In this document: positions 33,951-43,665 of the stretch, one piece after another
Layout: each line of letters opens with the position of its first letter
How positions within the stretch are numbered: position 1 is the first letter of the stretch
NCBI GenBank assembly: GCA_032718475.1
Contig: JAUCBJ010002451.1
Coordinates: 1-64,000, forward strand
DNA from: Nemertoderma westbladi
Taxonomy: Eukaryota > Xenacoelomorpha > Nemertodermatida > Nemertodermatidae
Direction of reading: 5' to 3'
DNA: 64,000 bases
Program-made: the position numbers and the translations under genes
Notes under the pieces: generated by a model
What the model was told of the DNA's origin: nothing
Databases searched by the model: none
What the model saw: the letters and a program-made list of their open reading frames with translations, nothing else

Positions 33951-36900
33951 TTATTTACTAATACTAGTTGGAGATTTGTAGTCTCCAGACTCATTACGAG
34001 TCTCTTCAAGAAGTACGAGACGTTGAGTCGGTCTGTCTACTGTACGACCGTCAATTGTCCGTACCGTCACAGTTCTTGTCACTCCATCCATGGATGGATG
34101 TGTGGCTAAAATTACACCTGTTATCCAGAAGCGTCTTTTTAGATTCACTTCCGCTAACAGCACGTGATCTCCCGGCTTTAATGCGCGGGTGTTATTGTAC
34201 CAAGTTGTTCTGGCAGAAATAGAGGGCAAATAATGGTTTTGCCATATTTCCCAGAATTTGTTAGCTAGTAGTTGCGTGATTTTCCACGCTTTTGTACCGT
34301 AGCTATCGCTTTCTATTGGAATAGAAATAGGTATCAATGTTGTCGGTGCCTGCATAAGCAGGTGTGCCGGTGTTAAAGCAAATTGAGATTGTTTGTCATC
34401 GGGTACTAATACTATTGGTCTAGTATTTAGTATTGCCTCAATTTCAACAAACAATGTTGTCAGTTGGTCGTCTGTCAGTATGTGGTTTACTGGAATGACC
34501 TTTGCCATTGCCGTCTTTATAGATCTAATCAATCTCTCCCAGACTCCGCCTCTCCAAGGACTATCTGGAGGATTAAACTTCCAAACAATCTTGTGAGGTT
34601 GTAGTTCGTTCGAGATTTGATCATGATCTAATTTCTTAAAGGCTCTAGCAATCTCATTCCGAGCACCAACAAAGTTTGTCCCTTGGTCTGAGTACAAGCA
34701 TTTTACTAGTCCGCGTCTAGCGATAAATCGCCGCAGTGCTAGTATAAACGCGTTGGTGGAAAGATCCATCACACGTTCAATATGAACTGCCCTACTGGAC
34801 ATACATGTGAAAATCAGTCCCCAGCGTTTTACTAGTATACGTCCACGTTTCGTATGTATGGGACCAAAGCAATCAATTCCAGTCTCTGTAAAAGGTGGTC
34901 TGAATGCTTGAAGTCGTGCTTGTGGAAGTTCACTCATTTCTTTTGTACCTATTCTAGAATGTACCTTTTTACAAATAATACACGTACGTGTCACTGAACT
35001 TAACGCTTTACTAGGTCTAATCAATACATATCTTGTACGTAAGTAGGAAAGACAGTGGTGTCTTCCAGCGTGTTTCAGATGTAAATGTGCGTCCAGTATC
35101 ATTGCACGTTGTAGTTCGTGGTGTTGCGGTATTATTATTGGATACCTAAAGTTTGTGTTAAAGTCAATGTTTTGAAGCCGAGATTTATGGCAAATTAAGC
35201 CATTATAAATTATCGGACTCCAACTCAGTATTGGTGACGACTTGATTGGTAGACCTTGATTTATAGATGTGAATTCGCGCGCGAAATATCGCAGTTGGTA
35301 ATGGCGAATTAATTTAATTTCACACCTGTCAATCTCAGCCAATGTAAGTCGACGTGTAAAGTCACGTTTGCCTTTAACGTATTGTACGAAACGTACAATC
35401 CACGCTAATTTTCGGCAAGCGTTTGTCCAAGAGTCTGTTAAGTTTACAATACGGTCGACGTAAGTATTTGTGACGTCATCAGGTAAGTCAATTGAGAATT
35501 TGGAAGGTTTTGAATTACTAGAAGGGCCCACGGGTCCGCCGGTAAGTATTCCCTTGTTGACTGTTGATCCGTCCGGGTCTACAAGTAATTTGTCCTTCTT
35601 TATCTTCTTACCTTGATTGTCGGTACTTTGTAAGTCGATCGTTAATGGTGGTTTGAACTCTATGGGGTCAGCAGGTTTCGGTAAACTTATTTTTCTGCCG
35701 ATATTAATCCCAGGTTTCACCATAGGTTGCAAGTTCGGTATGTCTCTTGAGCGCAAAGTAACACCTGTATTTACATTAGCGTAGGTACTACCCACATCTG
35801 TAATACATGAGGTTTCACCGTGCTTATGGTTGCTCAAGTGTGTCAAAATTGGTAGTTTGTCAATACAAGGCCGCTCCAATAGGGAAACTGCGGCTTCACT
35901 ATTTGTCAGTATGTTACTAGTGTCTGGTAGAACATTTTGTGATGTTTCTGACAAAATGTCTAGTCGACTGTCTAGTAATGTGTCTGGCGATACGTCTGGT
36001 AACGTATCTGGTTGTTTGTCAATAGAAGGCCGCTCCAATAGGGAAACTGCGGCTTTACTATTTGTCAATATGTTACCAGTGTCTGGTAGAACATTTTGCG
36101 ACATGTCTGGTAAAATGTTTCGCGGAACATCCGGCGAAATATCTAGTGACGTGTCTGACAAAACGTCTGGTTGACCGTCTAGTAACGTGTCTGGCGATAC
36201 GTCTGGTAATGTATCTGGTTGTTTGTCAATAGAAGGCCGCTCCAATAGGGAAACTGCGGCTTTACTGTTAGTCGATATGTTACTAGTGTCTGGTAGAACA
36301 TTTTGTGATGCTTCTGACAAAATGTCTAGTCGACCGTCTAGTAACGTGTCTGGTTGACCGTCTGGCGATATGTCTGGTGTAGAAAGGCTCGCAAGTCTTC
36401 CTCTCTTGACCTTTGAAGTTATATCTTTCCATTTCGCCTTCGGTTTTTTCTTGAGTTTCGCCGCCGTCATCTTTTTCTTTGTCTTCCCCTTTTTTGGTTT
36501 CTTGATTTCGGCGTCCTTAGGGATAGTGTTAGATTTGTTGTCGTATAACGGAGGCCAATCTTGTGTCGATTTCTGCAAGAATTGGGGTCCGTGTTGCCAA
36601 AATTCTTTGTTTTCCGGTTTACAGAATTCCTCAGGCATCATTCCTCGCGACGCAATATCAGCTGGGTTTTGTGGTCCGGGACAATGTCGCCAATCCTCTT
36701 TTATTGAACGGTCTAGAATTTCTGCGCGACGGTTAGCTACGAATGTCTTGAATTCAAGTGTGTCATTATTTATGTAAAATAAAACCAACGTCGCGTCAGT
36801 CCAATAAAATATCTGTAAACTTGACTGTAGTTCTGTCTGTATGAGGTTCACGATGGTGGTTGACAGGGTTGCGGCTTGTAGCTCAGCTCGTGGTGTCGTC

Positions 36901-39341
36901 ATATACTTAGTAGGCATGGTCTTAGCCTTAGAAGTAATGAGCGAAACATCGAACTCGTCTGAGTCTACTTGTCTGCGCAAGTACGCTGCTACACCAAAGC
37001 CGTTGTCACTGGCGTCAGAAAAACAGTGTAATTCCAAGTTGTCAGGAAATGTACTTTGTAATGGAAAGTAAACCCTGGGTATGGAATAATCCTCTAGCGA
37101 AGATAATTCCGCCTCCCAGATCTTCCATAAGTCCACTTGGTCTGATGAGATCGGCTCGTCCCATGTTAGTCCATCCTTCCAAATACTGCGCATATAAATG
37201 CGGGCTTGCAGTATCACTGGACTGATGAATCCTAACGGATCGAACAATCGGCTCAATTTTGACAAGCATGATCTCTTTGTCAGTGTGTTCTCTTGACTGT
37301 CCAGTCTCACTTTCACTCGAAAGTTGTCTGTGTTTGGGTCCCAAAAGAGCCCCAACACCTTAGTCATCGGTAGTGGTTCGAACTCTAGGTCTATGTCACC
37401 ACCTCCACGCTCAGTCGTCCCGAATGAGTCTACTAATTCGGCACTGTTTGAGGCGAATTTGGTGAGGTTAAAACCTCCGCCCGCCAAGCAGTCCCGTAAT
37501 TGATGTGCTACTGTTGTAGCACGTTCTACTGTGTCGCAACTCTGTAGTCCGTCGTCTACATAAAAGTCACGTTCTACGATTTTAATTATCTCTGGGTCAT
37601 ATAGATGTTTCTGATCTCTAGCGGCTTGTTTTAGGGCGTACATCGTGCAATTTGGGCTGTCTCTGGCACCGAAAACGCGAACTTGCATTTGGTAAGTCGC
37701 TGGTGGTAGACTTAAGTCTCCTTCCGGGTACCAGAGGAACCGCAAACTGTCTCTGTCTCGCTTTAACGCTCTCACTTGGTGAAACATCGCTTCAACGTCA
37801 CAAGTAAAAGCTACTTGACGCTGACGGAAGCGCATAATCACCCCCATTAGATAATTATTCATGTTTGGTCCATCCATCAACTCACTATTGAGGGACATTC
37901 CCTCAAACAGAGCCGCACAGTCATTGACTACGCGTACTTTATCTGGTTTGTCGGGGTGTCTCACATAGTGATGTGGCAAGTAATATGTTTGGTCAGTCAC
38001 TATCTCCGGGTTCGTCATTCGGATAGCGTATCCTTTTGTCAAATACGTCTCCATCTGAGTGTTGTACTGCAGATGGGCTTTCTCGTCCTTTAATAGACGT
38101 TGCCGTATTGAGTGTAGACGTCTTAAAGCCAGTGGGTAGTTGTTTATAAGTTTAGGACTTTGGCTACGCCATAACATCCCTACCTCATAATGTCCGTCTT
38201 TCGTCTGGCGGATAGTATCTTCCATGATCTTCAGAGATTGTTTCTCCTGTTCCGACATACAAGGTTTGTAGCTACCAGGTTCAGCTGTATCTTGTTCTAA
38301 CCACCTGATAGTCTTCTCCGTTAATTCTTTGTCCAATGCGGCTTGTTCCATTTGATGATTTCTCAACGCGTCATCATCGATATCGACGAGCACTGTTGAG
38401 GTTATTGGGGTAGGTAGACTCGCAAGCCTATCATCTGTCGTCGATGGAATCTCTAGCTGACTCGTCTTCTCCCCAAGTTCTAAACTCACCTGGTGGGTTA
38501 GCTGCTCCTTGTGACTTATCATACTAGTTACACGTCTGTCATGTTTTGTCGACTGTAGTGTAGTATGGTTCACGTCGTGTGAAAAGGAATGAATTGAATT
38601 TGTAGTTAATAAACTACATGTACTCTGTACATCGTCTTCCTCGTCACTTACGTCTAGTGTGCGCACAGGCGCTCGAGTATACCACCCTATCGGCGTTCTG
38701 CAGGCGTATGCGTTTCCCGCTACAACTGCCGATGGTCTGGTTTCCCACACCTGATGTAGGTTGAATTGGTCCGTCCCGATCAGCATTGCTACCGATCTAT
38801 AATTGACAGGACATTCGGGCACACCAAGGTGTCTGAAATACTTACGGTCCTCTAGAGATTGTTCCGGCACTGGACCTAGTAGGTTACTAAAGTCCTTCGT
38901 GGCCGCAAAGGTTAGATCTTTAAAAGGTAACAAAGACCTCTCCCTCTCGCTGTGTTGCGATTTTGGAAGAAGAGAGTCTAAGTCCAACTTAACTCGTGTC
39001 ACTGGTATTGCACGCTGTCCGTGCATACTACTTACGGTATAACTGACGCGCTTACCTAGTTTAAGATCCGTCACTACGTCAGCTATCTTTTCATCCACGT
39101 AGCTGTGAGATGAGGCTGAATCTAGAATAGCGTAGATTCTTTTACTCCCCTTTGTGCCAGTAACCTTAATCGGAATTACACTGAATCCCTTCAGTTGGTC
39201 AGTAGTCAGAAGCGCGATCGACGGTTGTTCGTCTCCATTGGAATATTCGTCGTCGTCTTCTAACTCTTCGTCCGACGATCCGGATTGTTCTGAGAAGCAA
39301 TCCTCAATATGGGTCACGAAGGTTGGAGTCGTTTTCGATTC
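33951..39341 (-). CDS. BEL/Pao pol: protease, RT, RNase H, integrase
   Basis: In the same frame as gag and separated from it by one UGA (39344-39342). The first codons after the stop run into an acidic stretch with no early ATG, so it probably depends on fusion with gag. Residues count from 39317. The aspartic protease has LDSASS at ~65. RT contains VNDCAALFEG, FTCDVEAMFHQV and catalytic FYVDD at ~588 (nt 37551-37565). RNase H has SDASDNGFG at ~766. A repetitive linker occupies ~980-1160. Integrase has an HHCC finger (HLHLKHAGRHH...CIICKK), then D in TGIDCFGP (~1479), D in SDQGTNF (~1545) and E in WERLIRS (~1591). The stop is at 33951. All catalytic residues that I can check are present. The 1,788 codons are long for the family because of the linker. 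Confidence 0.95.
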   Translation of the reverse strand, partial: ESKTTPTFVTHIEDCFSEQSGSSDEELEDDDEYSNGDEQPSIALLTTDQLKGFSVIPIKVTGTKGSKRIYAILDSASSHSYVDEKIADVVTDLKLGKRVSYTVSSMHGQRAIPVTRVKLDLDSLLPKSQHSERERSLLPFKDLTFAATKDFSNLLGPVPEQSLEDRKYFRHLGVPECPVNYRSVAMLIGTDQFNLHQVWETRPSAVVAGNAYACRTPIGWYTRAPVRTLDVSDEEDDVQSTCSLLTTNSIHSFSHDVNHTTLQSTKHDRRVTSMISHKEQLTHQVSLELGEKTSQLEIPSTTDDRLASLPTPITSTVLVDIDDDALRNHQMEQAALDKELTEKTIRWLEQDTAEPGSYKPCMSEQEKQSLKIMEDTIRQTKDGHYEVGMLWRSQSPKLINNYPLALRRLHSIRQRLLKDEKAHLQYNTQMETYLTKGYAIRMTNPEIVTDQTYYLPHHYVRHPDKPDKVRVVNDCAALFEGMSLNSELMDGPNMNNYLMGVIMRFRQRQVAFTCDVEAMFHQVRALKRDRDSLRFLWYPEGDLSLPPATYQMQVRVFGARDSPNCTMYALKQAARDQKHLYDPEIIKIVERDFYVDDGLQSCDTVERATTVAHQLRDCLAGGGFNLTKFASNSAELVDSFGTTERGGGDIDLEFEPLPMTKVLGLFWDPNTDNFRVKVRLDSQENTLTKRSCLSKLSRLFDPLGFISPVILQARIYMRSIWKDGLTWDEPISSDQVDLWKIWEAELSSLEDYSIPRVYFPLQSTFPDNLELHCFSDASDNGFGVAAYLRRQVDSDEFDVSLITSKAKTMPTKYMTTPRAELQAATLSTTIVNLIQTELQSSLQIFYWTDATLVLFYINNDTLEFKTFVANRRAEILDRSIKEDWRHCPGPQNPADIASRGMMPEEFCKPENKEFWQHGPQFLQKSTQDWPPLYDNKSNTIPKDAEIKKPKKGKTKKKMTAAKLKKKPKAKWKDITSKVKRGRLASLSTPDISPDGQPDTLLDGRLDILSEASQNVLPDTSNISTNSKAAVSLLERPSIDKQPDTLPDVSPDTLLDGQPDVLSDTSLDISPDVPRNILPDMSQNVLPDTGNILTNSKAAVSLLERPSIDKQPDTLPDVSPDTLLDSRLDILSETSQNVLPDTSNILTNSEAAVSLLERPCIDKLPILTHLSNHKHGETSCITDVGSTYANVNTGVTLRSRDIPNLQPMVKPGINIGRKISLPKPADPIEFKPPLTIDLQSTDNQGKKIKKDKLLVDPDGSTVNKGILTGGPVGPSSNSKPSKFSIDLPDDVTNTYVDRIVNLTDSWTNACRKLAWIVRFVQYVKGKRDFTRRLTLAEIDRCEIKLIRHYQLRYFAREFTSINQGLPIKSSPILSWSPIIYNGLICHKSRLQNIDFNTNFRYPIIIPQHHELQRAMILDAHLHLKHAGRHHCLSYLRTRYVLIRPSKALSSVTRTCIICKKVHSRIGTKEMSELPQARLQAFRPPFTETGIDCFGPIHTKRGRILVKRWGLIFTCMSSRAVHIERVMDLSTNAFILALRRFIARRGLVKCLYSDQGTNFVGARNEIARAFKKLDHDQISNELQPHKIVWKFNPPDSPWRGGVWERLIRSIKTAMAKVIPVNHILTDDQLTTLFVEIEAILNTRPIVLVPDDKQSQFALTPAHLLMQAPTTLIPISIPIESDSYGTKAWKITQLLANKFWEIWQNHYLPSISARTTWYNNTRALKPGDHVLLAEVNLKRRFWITGVILATHPSMDGVTRTVTVRTIDGRTVDRPTQRLVLLEETRNESGDYKSPTSISK
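35830..36400 (-). repeat. Repeats in the RNase H-integrase linker of pol
   Basis: About 2.5 copies of a ~190-bp unit encode SLLERPSIDKQPDTLPD and related lines, themselves built of 12-bp steps (DTLPDVSPDTLLD). Copy 3 is shorter. The repeats stay in frame, so the linker has expanded without breaking pol. One dispersed-motif copy follows at 36386-36401. Confidence 0.85.
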
Positions 39342-42300
39342 TCATTTTCTATAGGCCGCATCACATCTCGCTGCTGCTTCCGGGTGTTCCCTGGCGAAGC
39401 GTTTCGTCGGTGTGTGGCTGTCTGTATGGAGCAGACCGTCGTGGTTGCGTCCACAGGATGGACAAGTGTCGGTATTTGGGCAATCTTTACGGACGTGTCC
39501 GTGTCGCGTACACCGCCAACAAGAGTCCAATGGCCGTATTTGCAGCCGTCGTTCTTCCGAGTTCAACTCGCGAAATTGTCGACAACCTCGTAACTTGTGA
39601 CCGATATACCGCTTGCCTAAATGCTCGCAGTATTGGCAGCCGCTGAAGTCGGTACCGAGTTGTTGTCTCGTCTGTTTTGTCCCAATGGGCGCAGATACCC
39701 TACTACCGTCCGAGAATTGTCGTGATTCCGTCGGTGTGGTGTAAGTGGCCGTCTTAGTGGATGTTGTCTGGGGTTTTTGTCGGTTGGAGGATGGCAATGT
39801 GATCCCTTCTGCCACGATGTGCTGGTCAGTGTAGTTAGATCGAGTTTCTACTACTGCCTCCCTGGATATTAAAAGGTACACATCTTCTAATTTTAAGAAT
39901 CCTCCCCGCTCTTCTCGCTGGTATTCGACCTTTCTCCACTCCCGACGAAGTCGATGGTGGAGTCGTCCTATGATCTTTAATAGGACTGTAGGGGTATTCC
40001 CGTAATCAAGTTGTCCAATGGATCTTAAAGTAGTGATAGCGTTTTTTATCTCGTCGGCCAGTTTTAATAAGTCGACGGGTTTAGTGATAGCCCCTCCCTT
40101 ACAGAGTTCCTCTATTACTGACCTGGCCATACTAACTGTACCTCCGTATATCGAAGTTAAACGATCGTACGCTAGTTCGAAAGCGTCCGGTACACCAACG
40201 AAGGTCTCTGCCAAACGTTTAGGTTCTCCTGACAACGTTTGGAGCAGGTAATTGAACTTCTCCCGTGATGTAAAGGCGCACACGGCGATCTGGGATTCGA
40301 TATAGTCTACGAAAGTATGCCAGTGTTTTGAGCTACCGGAAAACTTCGGTGGTTGTTGTACCGGCAATCCTTGTCTGGCTGCGAATTTCGCTATCTCCTC
40401 GGCAACGTTCAGAGTTTCGCGTCCTTGGTTGGTAATCTGGTTGATATCCCTTCTTGGCGCTTTTCCCTGATACGATGTGGGGTTTGAAGGTACCGGTCTT
40501 TGTGGTTCCTTCGGGTGTCTATTGTGTTCGAATTCGGAATTTCTCGAACTGTCGGTGTAACCTTCCTCCAGACGTTCCTCGATCTGAGCCAACTTATTGA
40601 CAACTGGTCGCAGGATGTCGGCGAACTGTTGAGTACTGATCGCGTCTGTTGGTTGTAACGCCTTTTGTGTTGGTGTATTCTGTGGAGGATTGTCGATAAA
40701 TGAATTATCCGAACGCTCACGTTTACATTTGTCGGCCGCTCCTGTTCTAAATACCTCGCGTTCCGGGTAATCCGACTCGCTCGAAGTACTACTGTCACCT
40801 GGATACGGTGGTCGACGTGCTCGAGTCCGTTGCGCCGTTCGAATCCTAACATTTCGCTTTGGAACATCGTCCACTGATTTCCGTTGTTCGGTAGGCTCAC
40901 AAGTCTTCCTCGAAGTCGTAGATTGCGATGTAAACTGATTGAACGGTCGCGTATCCACTGTTCTCCATTGTTCGGTAGGCTCACAAGTCTTCCTCGAAGT
41001 CGTAGATTGCGATGTAAACTGATTGAACGGTCGCGTATCCACTGTTCTCCGTTGTTCGGTAGGCTCACAAGTCTTCCTCGAAGTCGTAGATTGCGATGTA
41101 AACTGATTGAACGGTGGTCGAGTAACAGCGTTTGAATCCAAAGGCCTTGTAGGTCGAAACGTCATTGGGTAAGCGTAGTGTGTAACGGGTTTAGGTGTCG
41201 ACGGTGGACTCACCTGTTTAGTTGTCAGTAGTGCAGGTCCAGTCAACAAACTACTACGATCTGTAATCGGCGGGTTACTTACCTTGACTTTCGGAATAGG
41301 CGACGACGTTGCTCTTGGCGGTGTAAACTTGTCCGGGATAACAAACCTGTGTTCCGTCGCACCATGGATAGGAGAAATATTACTACTACCAGCAATCGAA
41401 ACAGGTTCCTTAGTCGTAACCGGTGCAAACATATGAGTTACCTGTGGGAATCGTTGACACAAGTCCTTTACCAATTGTCGTTCCCGTCCGGGTGCTCCTA
41501 CGCTTCCTTCCTTCTTCCGTTCCTGAATTTGGCGATGTCTTACCTCTATCTGGTCCAAGTCATGTCCGTCTCGAGATCTCATCGATCGATCGCGGGCTTG
41601 TAGATCCAAATCTTCCTTCGCGTTGGCTAATTCTCTCGCCTTCTTCCCGAGTTCGAAATGAAGTTTAACTTCCTTCTCGCGTTGTTCCGTCTGTTGTTGT
41701 TGCGCCTCGAACTCCGCTTGTCGTATAGCTGACTGAGCCTTTATTTGCCGTTTTTTCATCTCGGCTCTCGCTTCTGATACTAACCTCTGTCGCTCTAACT
41801 CAGCCGCTGCTGCTGCCGTTCGTTGCGCCAACTCGGCCGCTGCCGCTTGTTGGGCGATGTCCAACTCCAACCTTTCCATCTCGGCCGCTTCCAACTCGGC
41901 TTGTTCTTGCAGATGAGAGATTCTTGCAACATTCGCAACACGTAGTTTTTCTTCTTCTACCGCCGCTTGTGCCGTTAACAATTGAGCTTGTTCCTCATCT
42001 TCCCGTTGTTGTCTATCATGTTGTTGTTGCTGTCTGGAAATTTCTGACGTCACTATACTTATCTCGCCAATTTCGCTGCGAATACTCACTAACGATTGGT
42101 CCAGTATTCCCGGTGCCGATTCGATTCGTACGGGTGAAGTTTCCCTCGTATATTCCGGCACGGCTTCCAAATCGCTGACGTCTTCGCCGCACATACGTAA
42201 GTGGTCCGTCAGATGTTTCAATTGTCCATCCAGTCGGTACAGTTCCTGTTCTTCCTCGGGGTGCAATAATTCGTCCGAAACTGACTCACCTAACAACTGG

Positions 42301-42854
42301 TCCGCTTGTTCCTGTTGTATCTGCCTAATCGTCGACTTAAACTGAATCAGTTTCTCTCTAGCGATCATTAGTTTCTCGAGGATTCTAAGTTGAGTATCCA
42401 TGTCCTGTCTCTGTCTAGCTAGATCTTGTAGGCCAACTAGATTATCTACGGACTTATATACTTTACTCTGTACTCTCACCTGGAGGGTGTAGAACTCGAA
42501 TCGAGACATCGGCGCGGTCAACCCGTCTAATATGCGTTGGCCTTCTCCAATACTCCTGGTAATATGCGCCATGTAACCGCCGACGCTTCTAACCACGCTT
42601 TCTGTGCTTCCTACTGAACTTACCATTTCCGTTTCCCTGTATCTAGGTTGCGGAACAGTTAGAAAGTCCTCGGTCCTGCCGTCGCCTCGTACTACGGCAT
42701 CCGGTACTCCCGTTGGATGTACTGGTGACGCACACGGTGTAGGTTCGGTAGGCTCGCGAGTCTTCCCCTGTTGTTCTTCCGCTGCTGACTTATCCGCGTC
42801 ACATGAGTCATAGTCGGTTTGTGTATTTTTCGTATAGTCTTGTTTGTCACTCAT
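39342..42854 (-). CDS. BEL/Pao gag
   Basis: 1,170 codons from ATG 42854 to UGA at 39342. After a short N-terminus comes a helical, Gln/Glu/Ala-rich region (~90-430) that looks like a long coiled coil. Three 28-residue repeats (TSQSTTSRKTCEPTEQ) follow near ~575-660. The BEL-type gag core (PPKFSGSSKHWHTFVDYIES, YGGTVSMARSVIEELCKGGA) spans ~820-960. Near the end are zinc knuckles CWRCTRHGHVRKDC (~1111) and CPSCGRNHDGLLH. Gag forms the particle and binds the element RNA. The final UGA lies in AGA AAA UGA GAA, with pol in the same frame beyond it. Confidence 0.93.
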   Translation of the reverse strand: MSDKQDYTKNTQTDYDSCDADKSAAEEQQGKTREPTEPTPCASPVHPTGVPDAVVRGDGRTEDFLTVPQPRYRETEMVSSVGSTESVVRSVGGYMAHITRSIGEGQRILDGLTAPMSRFEFYTLQVRVQSKVYKSVDNLVGLQDLARQRQDMDTQLRILEKLMIAREKLIQFKSTIRQIQQEQADQLLGESVSDELLHPEEEQELYRLDGQLKHLTDHLRMCGEDVSDLEAVPEYTRETSPVRIESAPGILDQSLVSIRSEIGEISIVTSEISRQQQQHDRQQREDEEQAQLLTAQAAVEEEKLRVANVARISHLQEQAELEAAEMERLELDIAQQAAAAELAQRTAAAAAELERQRLVSEARAEMKKRQIKAQSAIRQAEFEAQQQQTEQREKEVKLHFELGKKARELANAKEDLDLQARDRSMRSRDGHDLDQIEVRHRQIQERKKEGSVGAPGRERQLVKDLCQRFPQVTHMFAPVTTKEPVSIAGSSNISPIHGATEHRFVIPDKFTPPRATSSPIPKVKVSNPPITDRSSLLTGPALLTTKQVSPPSTPKPVTHYAYPMTFRPTRPLDSNAVTRPPFNQFTSQSTTSRKTCEPTEQRRTVDTRPFNQFTSQSTTSRKTCEPTEQWRTVDTRPFNQFTSQSTTSRKTCEPTEQRKSVDDVPKRNVRIRTAQRTRARRPPYPGDSSTSSESDYPEREVFRTGAADKCKRERSDNSFIDNPPQNTPTQKALQPTDAISTQQFADILRPVVNKLAQIEERLEEGYTDSSRNSEFEHNRHPKEPQRPVPSNPTSYQGKAPRRDINQITNQGRETLNVAEEIAKFAARQGLPVQQPPKFSGSSKHWHTFVDYIESQIAVCAFTSREKFNYLLQTLSGEPKRLAETFVGVPDAFELAYDRLTSIYGGTVSMARSVIEELCKGGAITKPVDLLKLADEIKNAITTLRSIGQLDYGNTPTVLLKIIGRLHHRLRREWRKVEYQREERGGFLKLEDVYLLISREAVVETRSNYTDQHIVAEGITLPSSNRQKPQTTSTKTATYTTPTESRQFSDGSRVSAPIGTKQTRQQLGTDFSGCQYCEHLGKRYIGHKLRGCRQFRELNSEERRLQIRPLDSCWRCTRHGHVRKDCPNTDTCPSCGRNHDGLLHTDSHTPTKRFAREHPEAAARCDAAYRK
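40880..41128 (-). repeat. 84-bp tandem repeat inside gag
   Basis: Three copies at an 84-bp spacing (28 residues) encode TSQSTTSRKTCEPTEQ with few changes. Each contains one copy of the dispersed motif (40894, 40978 and 41062). Confidence 0.93.
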
Positions 42855-43665
42855 TTCGGTAGTTGTAAGTCAAGTAAAGTGAGTGTCAAAGTATCAAACT
42901 TACCGTTTTTTATCTAAACGGTACTAATTACAGTCTTATAAAATTAGCCTACCGGCCGATTTTATAGCAGATGGATAAAATTAGCCTAAACGGCCAATTT
43001 TACAGCAAATGAATGTCACGGAATAAGTATATAATAAAATTAGCCTAGCGGACAATTTTATAACAAATAAATCAGATAACGATATGCGTTATCAAAAGGT
43101 AAATTAAATACAATAATACGGACTAATTCAGCAATGAACAAAGAAATCGTACGGAATGCATAAATACTTGAGACAGTGGAACCCACAATAATTTTAACTA
43201 ATACGGTAATGCTTAACTTATTTATGCAACTTTTCGAACTCACCCACTCCAATAGTTCTCCAGAAAAACAGATTCCCAGATACAAACCGGACGTGAACCT
43301 TTCCGTTTCCAGCGTTGCGGACGAAGCGCGATTTTCTCAACCAAAGTTGTTGAGTTATCTATCTCCCAAACTTGCTAAACACGGTCTTGCTCCCGTTACA
43401 GCCTAGAAATGAGTTCTGAATCCTGAAAAAACAAAAGAGTTAGGTTTTACTTTTACGAAAATTTTGTACCGGTACAATATGGTATTTAAACCCTTTTTTA
43501 AACACCGGTATTCAATTCCAAAAATATATTACACGCGGTTCAAATCAAATTTTATTCCAAAAATTTAGCACTTAGCTAATCAAATACGAATTTTTACCTC
43601 AAAATACAAAATTTTCAAATAACTTTAGTCCTACCGAACCGTAGTTCAGTAAAACATATTCCTAC
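42855..43665 (-). other. Leader between the 5' LTR and gag
   Basis: Non-coding. I could not match a primer-binding site to a known tRNA end next to the LTR edge (minus strand starts GTAGGAATATGTTTTACTG). It contains a triplicated segment, listed separately. Confidence 0.6.
42938..43070. repeat. Triplicated ~36-bp leader motif
   Basis: Three copies of ATAAAATTAGCCTA followed by CGGCCAATTTTATAGCAAAT-like sequence start at 42938, 42975 and 43034. Each can form a short AAAATT...AATTTT hairpin. A packaging or regulatory role is possible but unproven. Confidence 0.75.

Larger units (their letters stand above)
30817..42766. promoter_or_regulatory. Dispersed 16-bp CTCGCGAG-type motif (10 copies in the BEL element)
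   Basis: GGCTCGCGAGTCTTCC or close variants start at 30817, 31012, 31220, 31550, 33651, 36386, 40894, 40978, 41062 and 42751; a weaker one is at about 38413. Copies lie in non-coding DNA, in gag and in pol. In gag they are read as KTREP/KTCEP, in pol as GRLASL, so they fall in different reading frames. The variable bases are mostly the two CpGs (CTCACGAG, CTCGCAAG, CTCACAAG). I saw none outside the element. CTCGCGAG is the core of the site known for the animal factor BANP; a link is inference. Confidence 0.7.

Noticed and set aside
30817-42766. CRISPR-like array of the dispersed 16-bp motif
   Set aside because: Spacing ranges from ~84 bp to several kb, copies lie in coding sequence, and the DNA is clearly animal.
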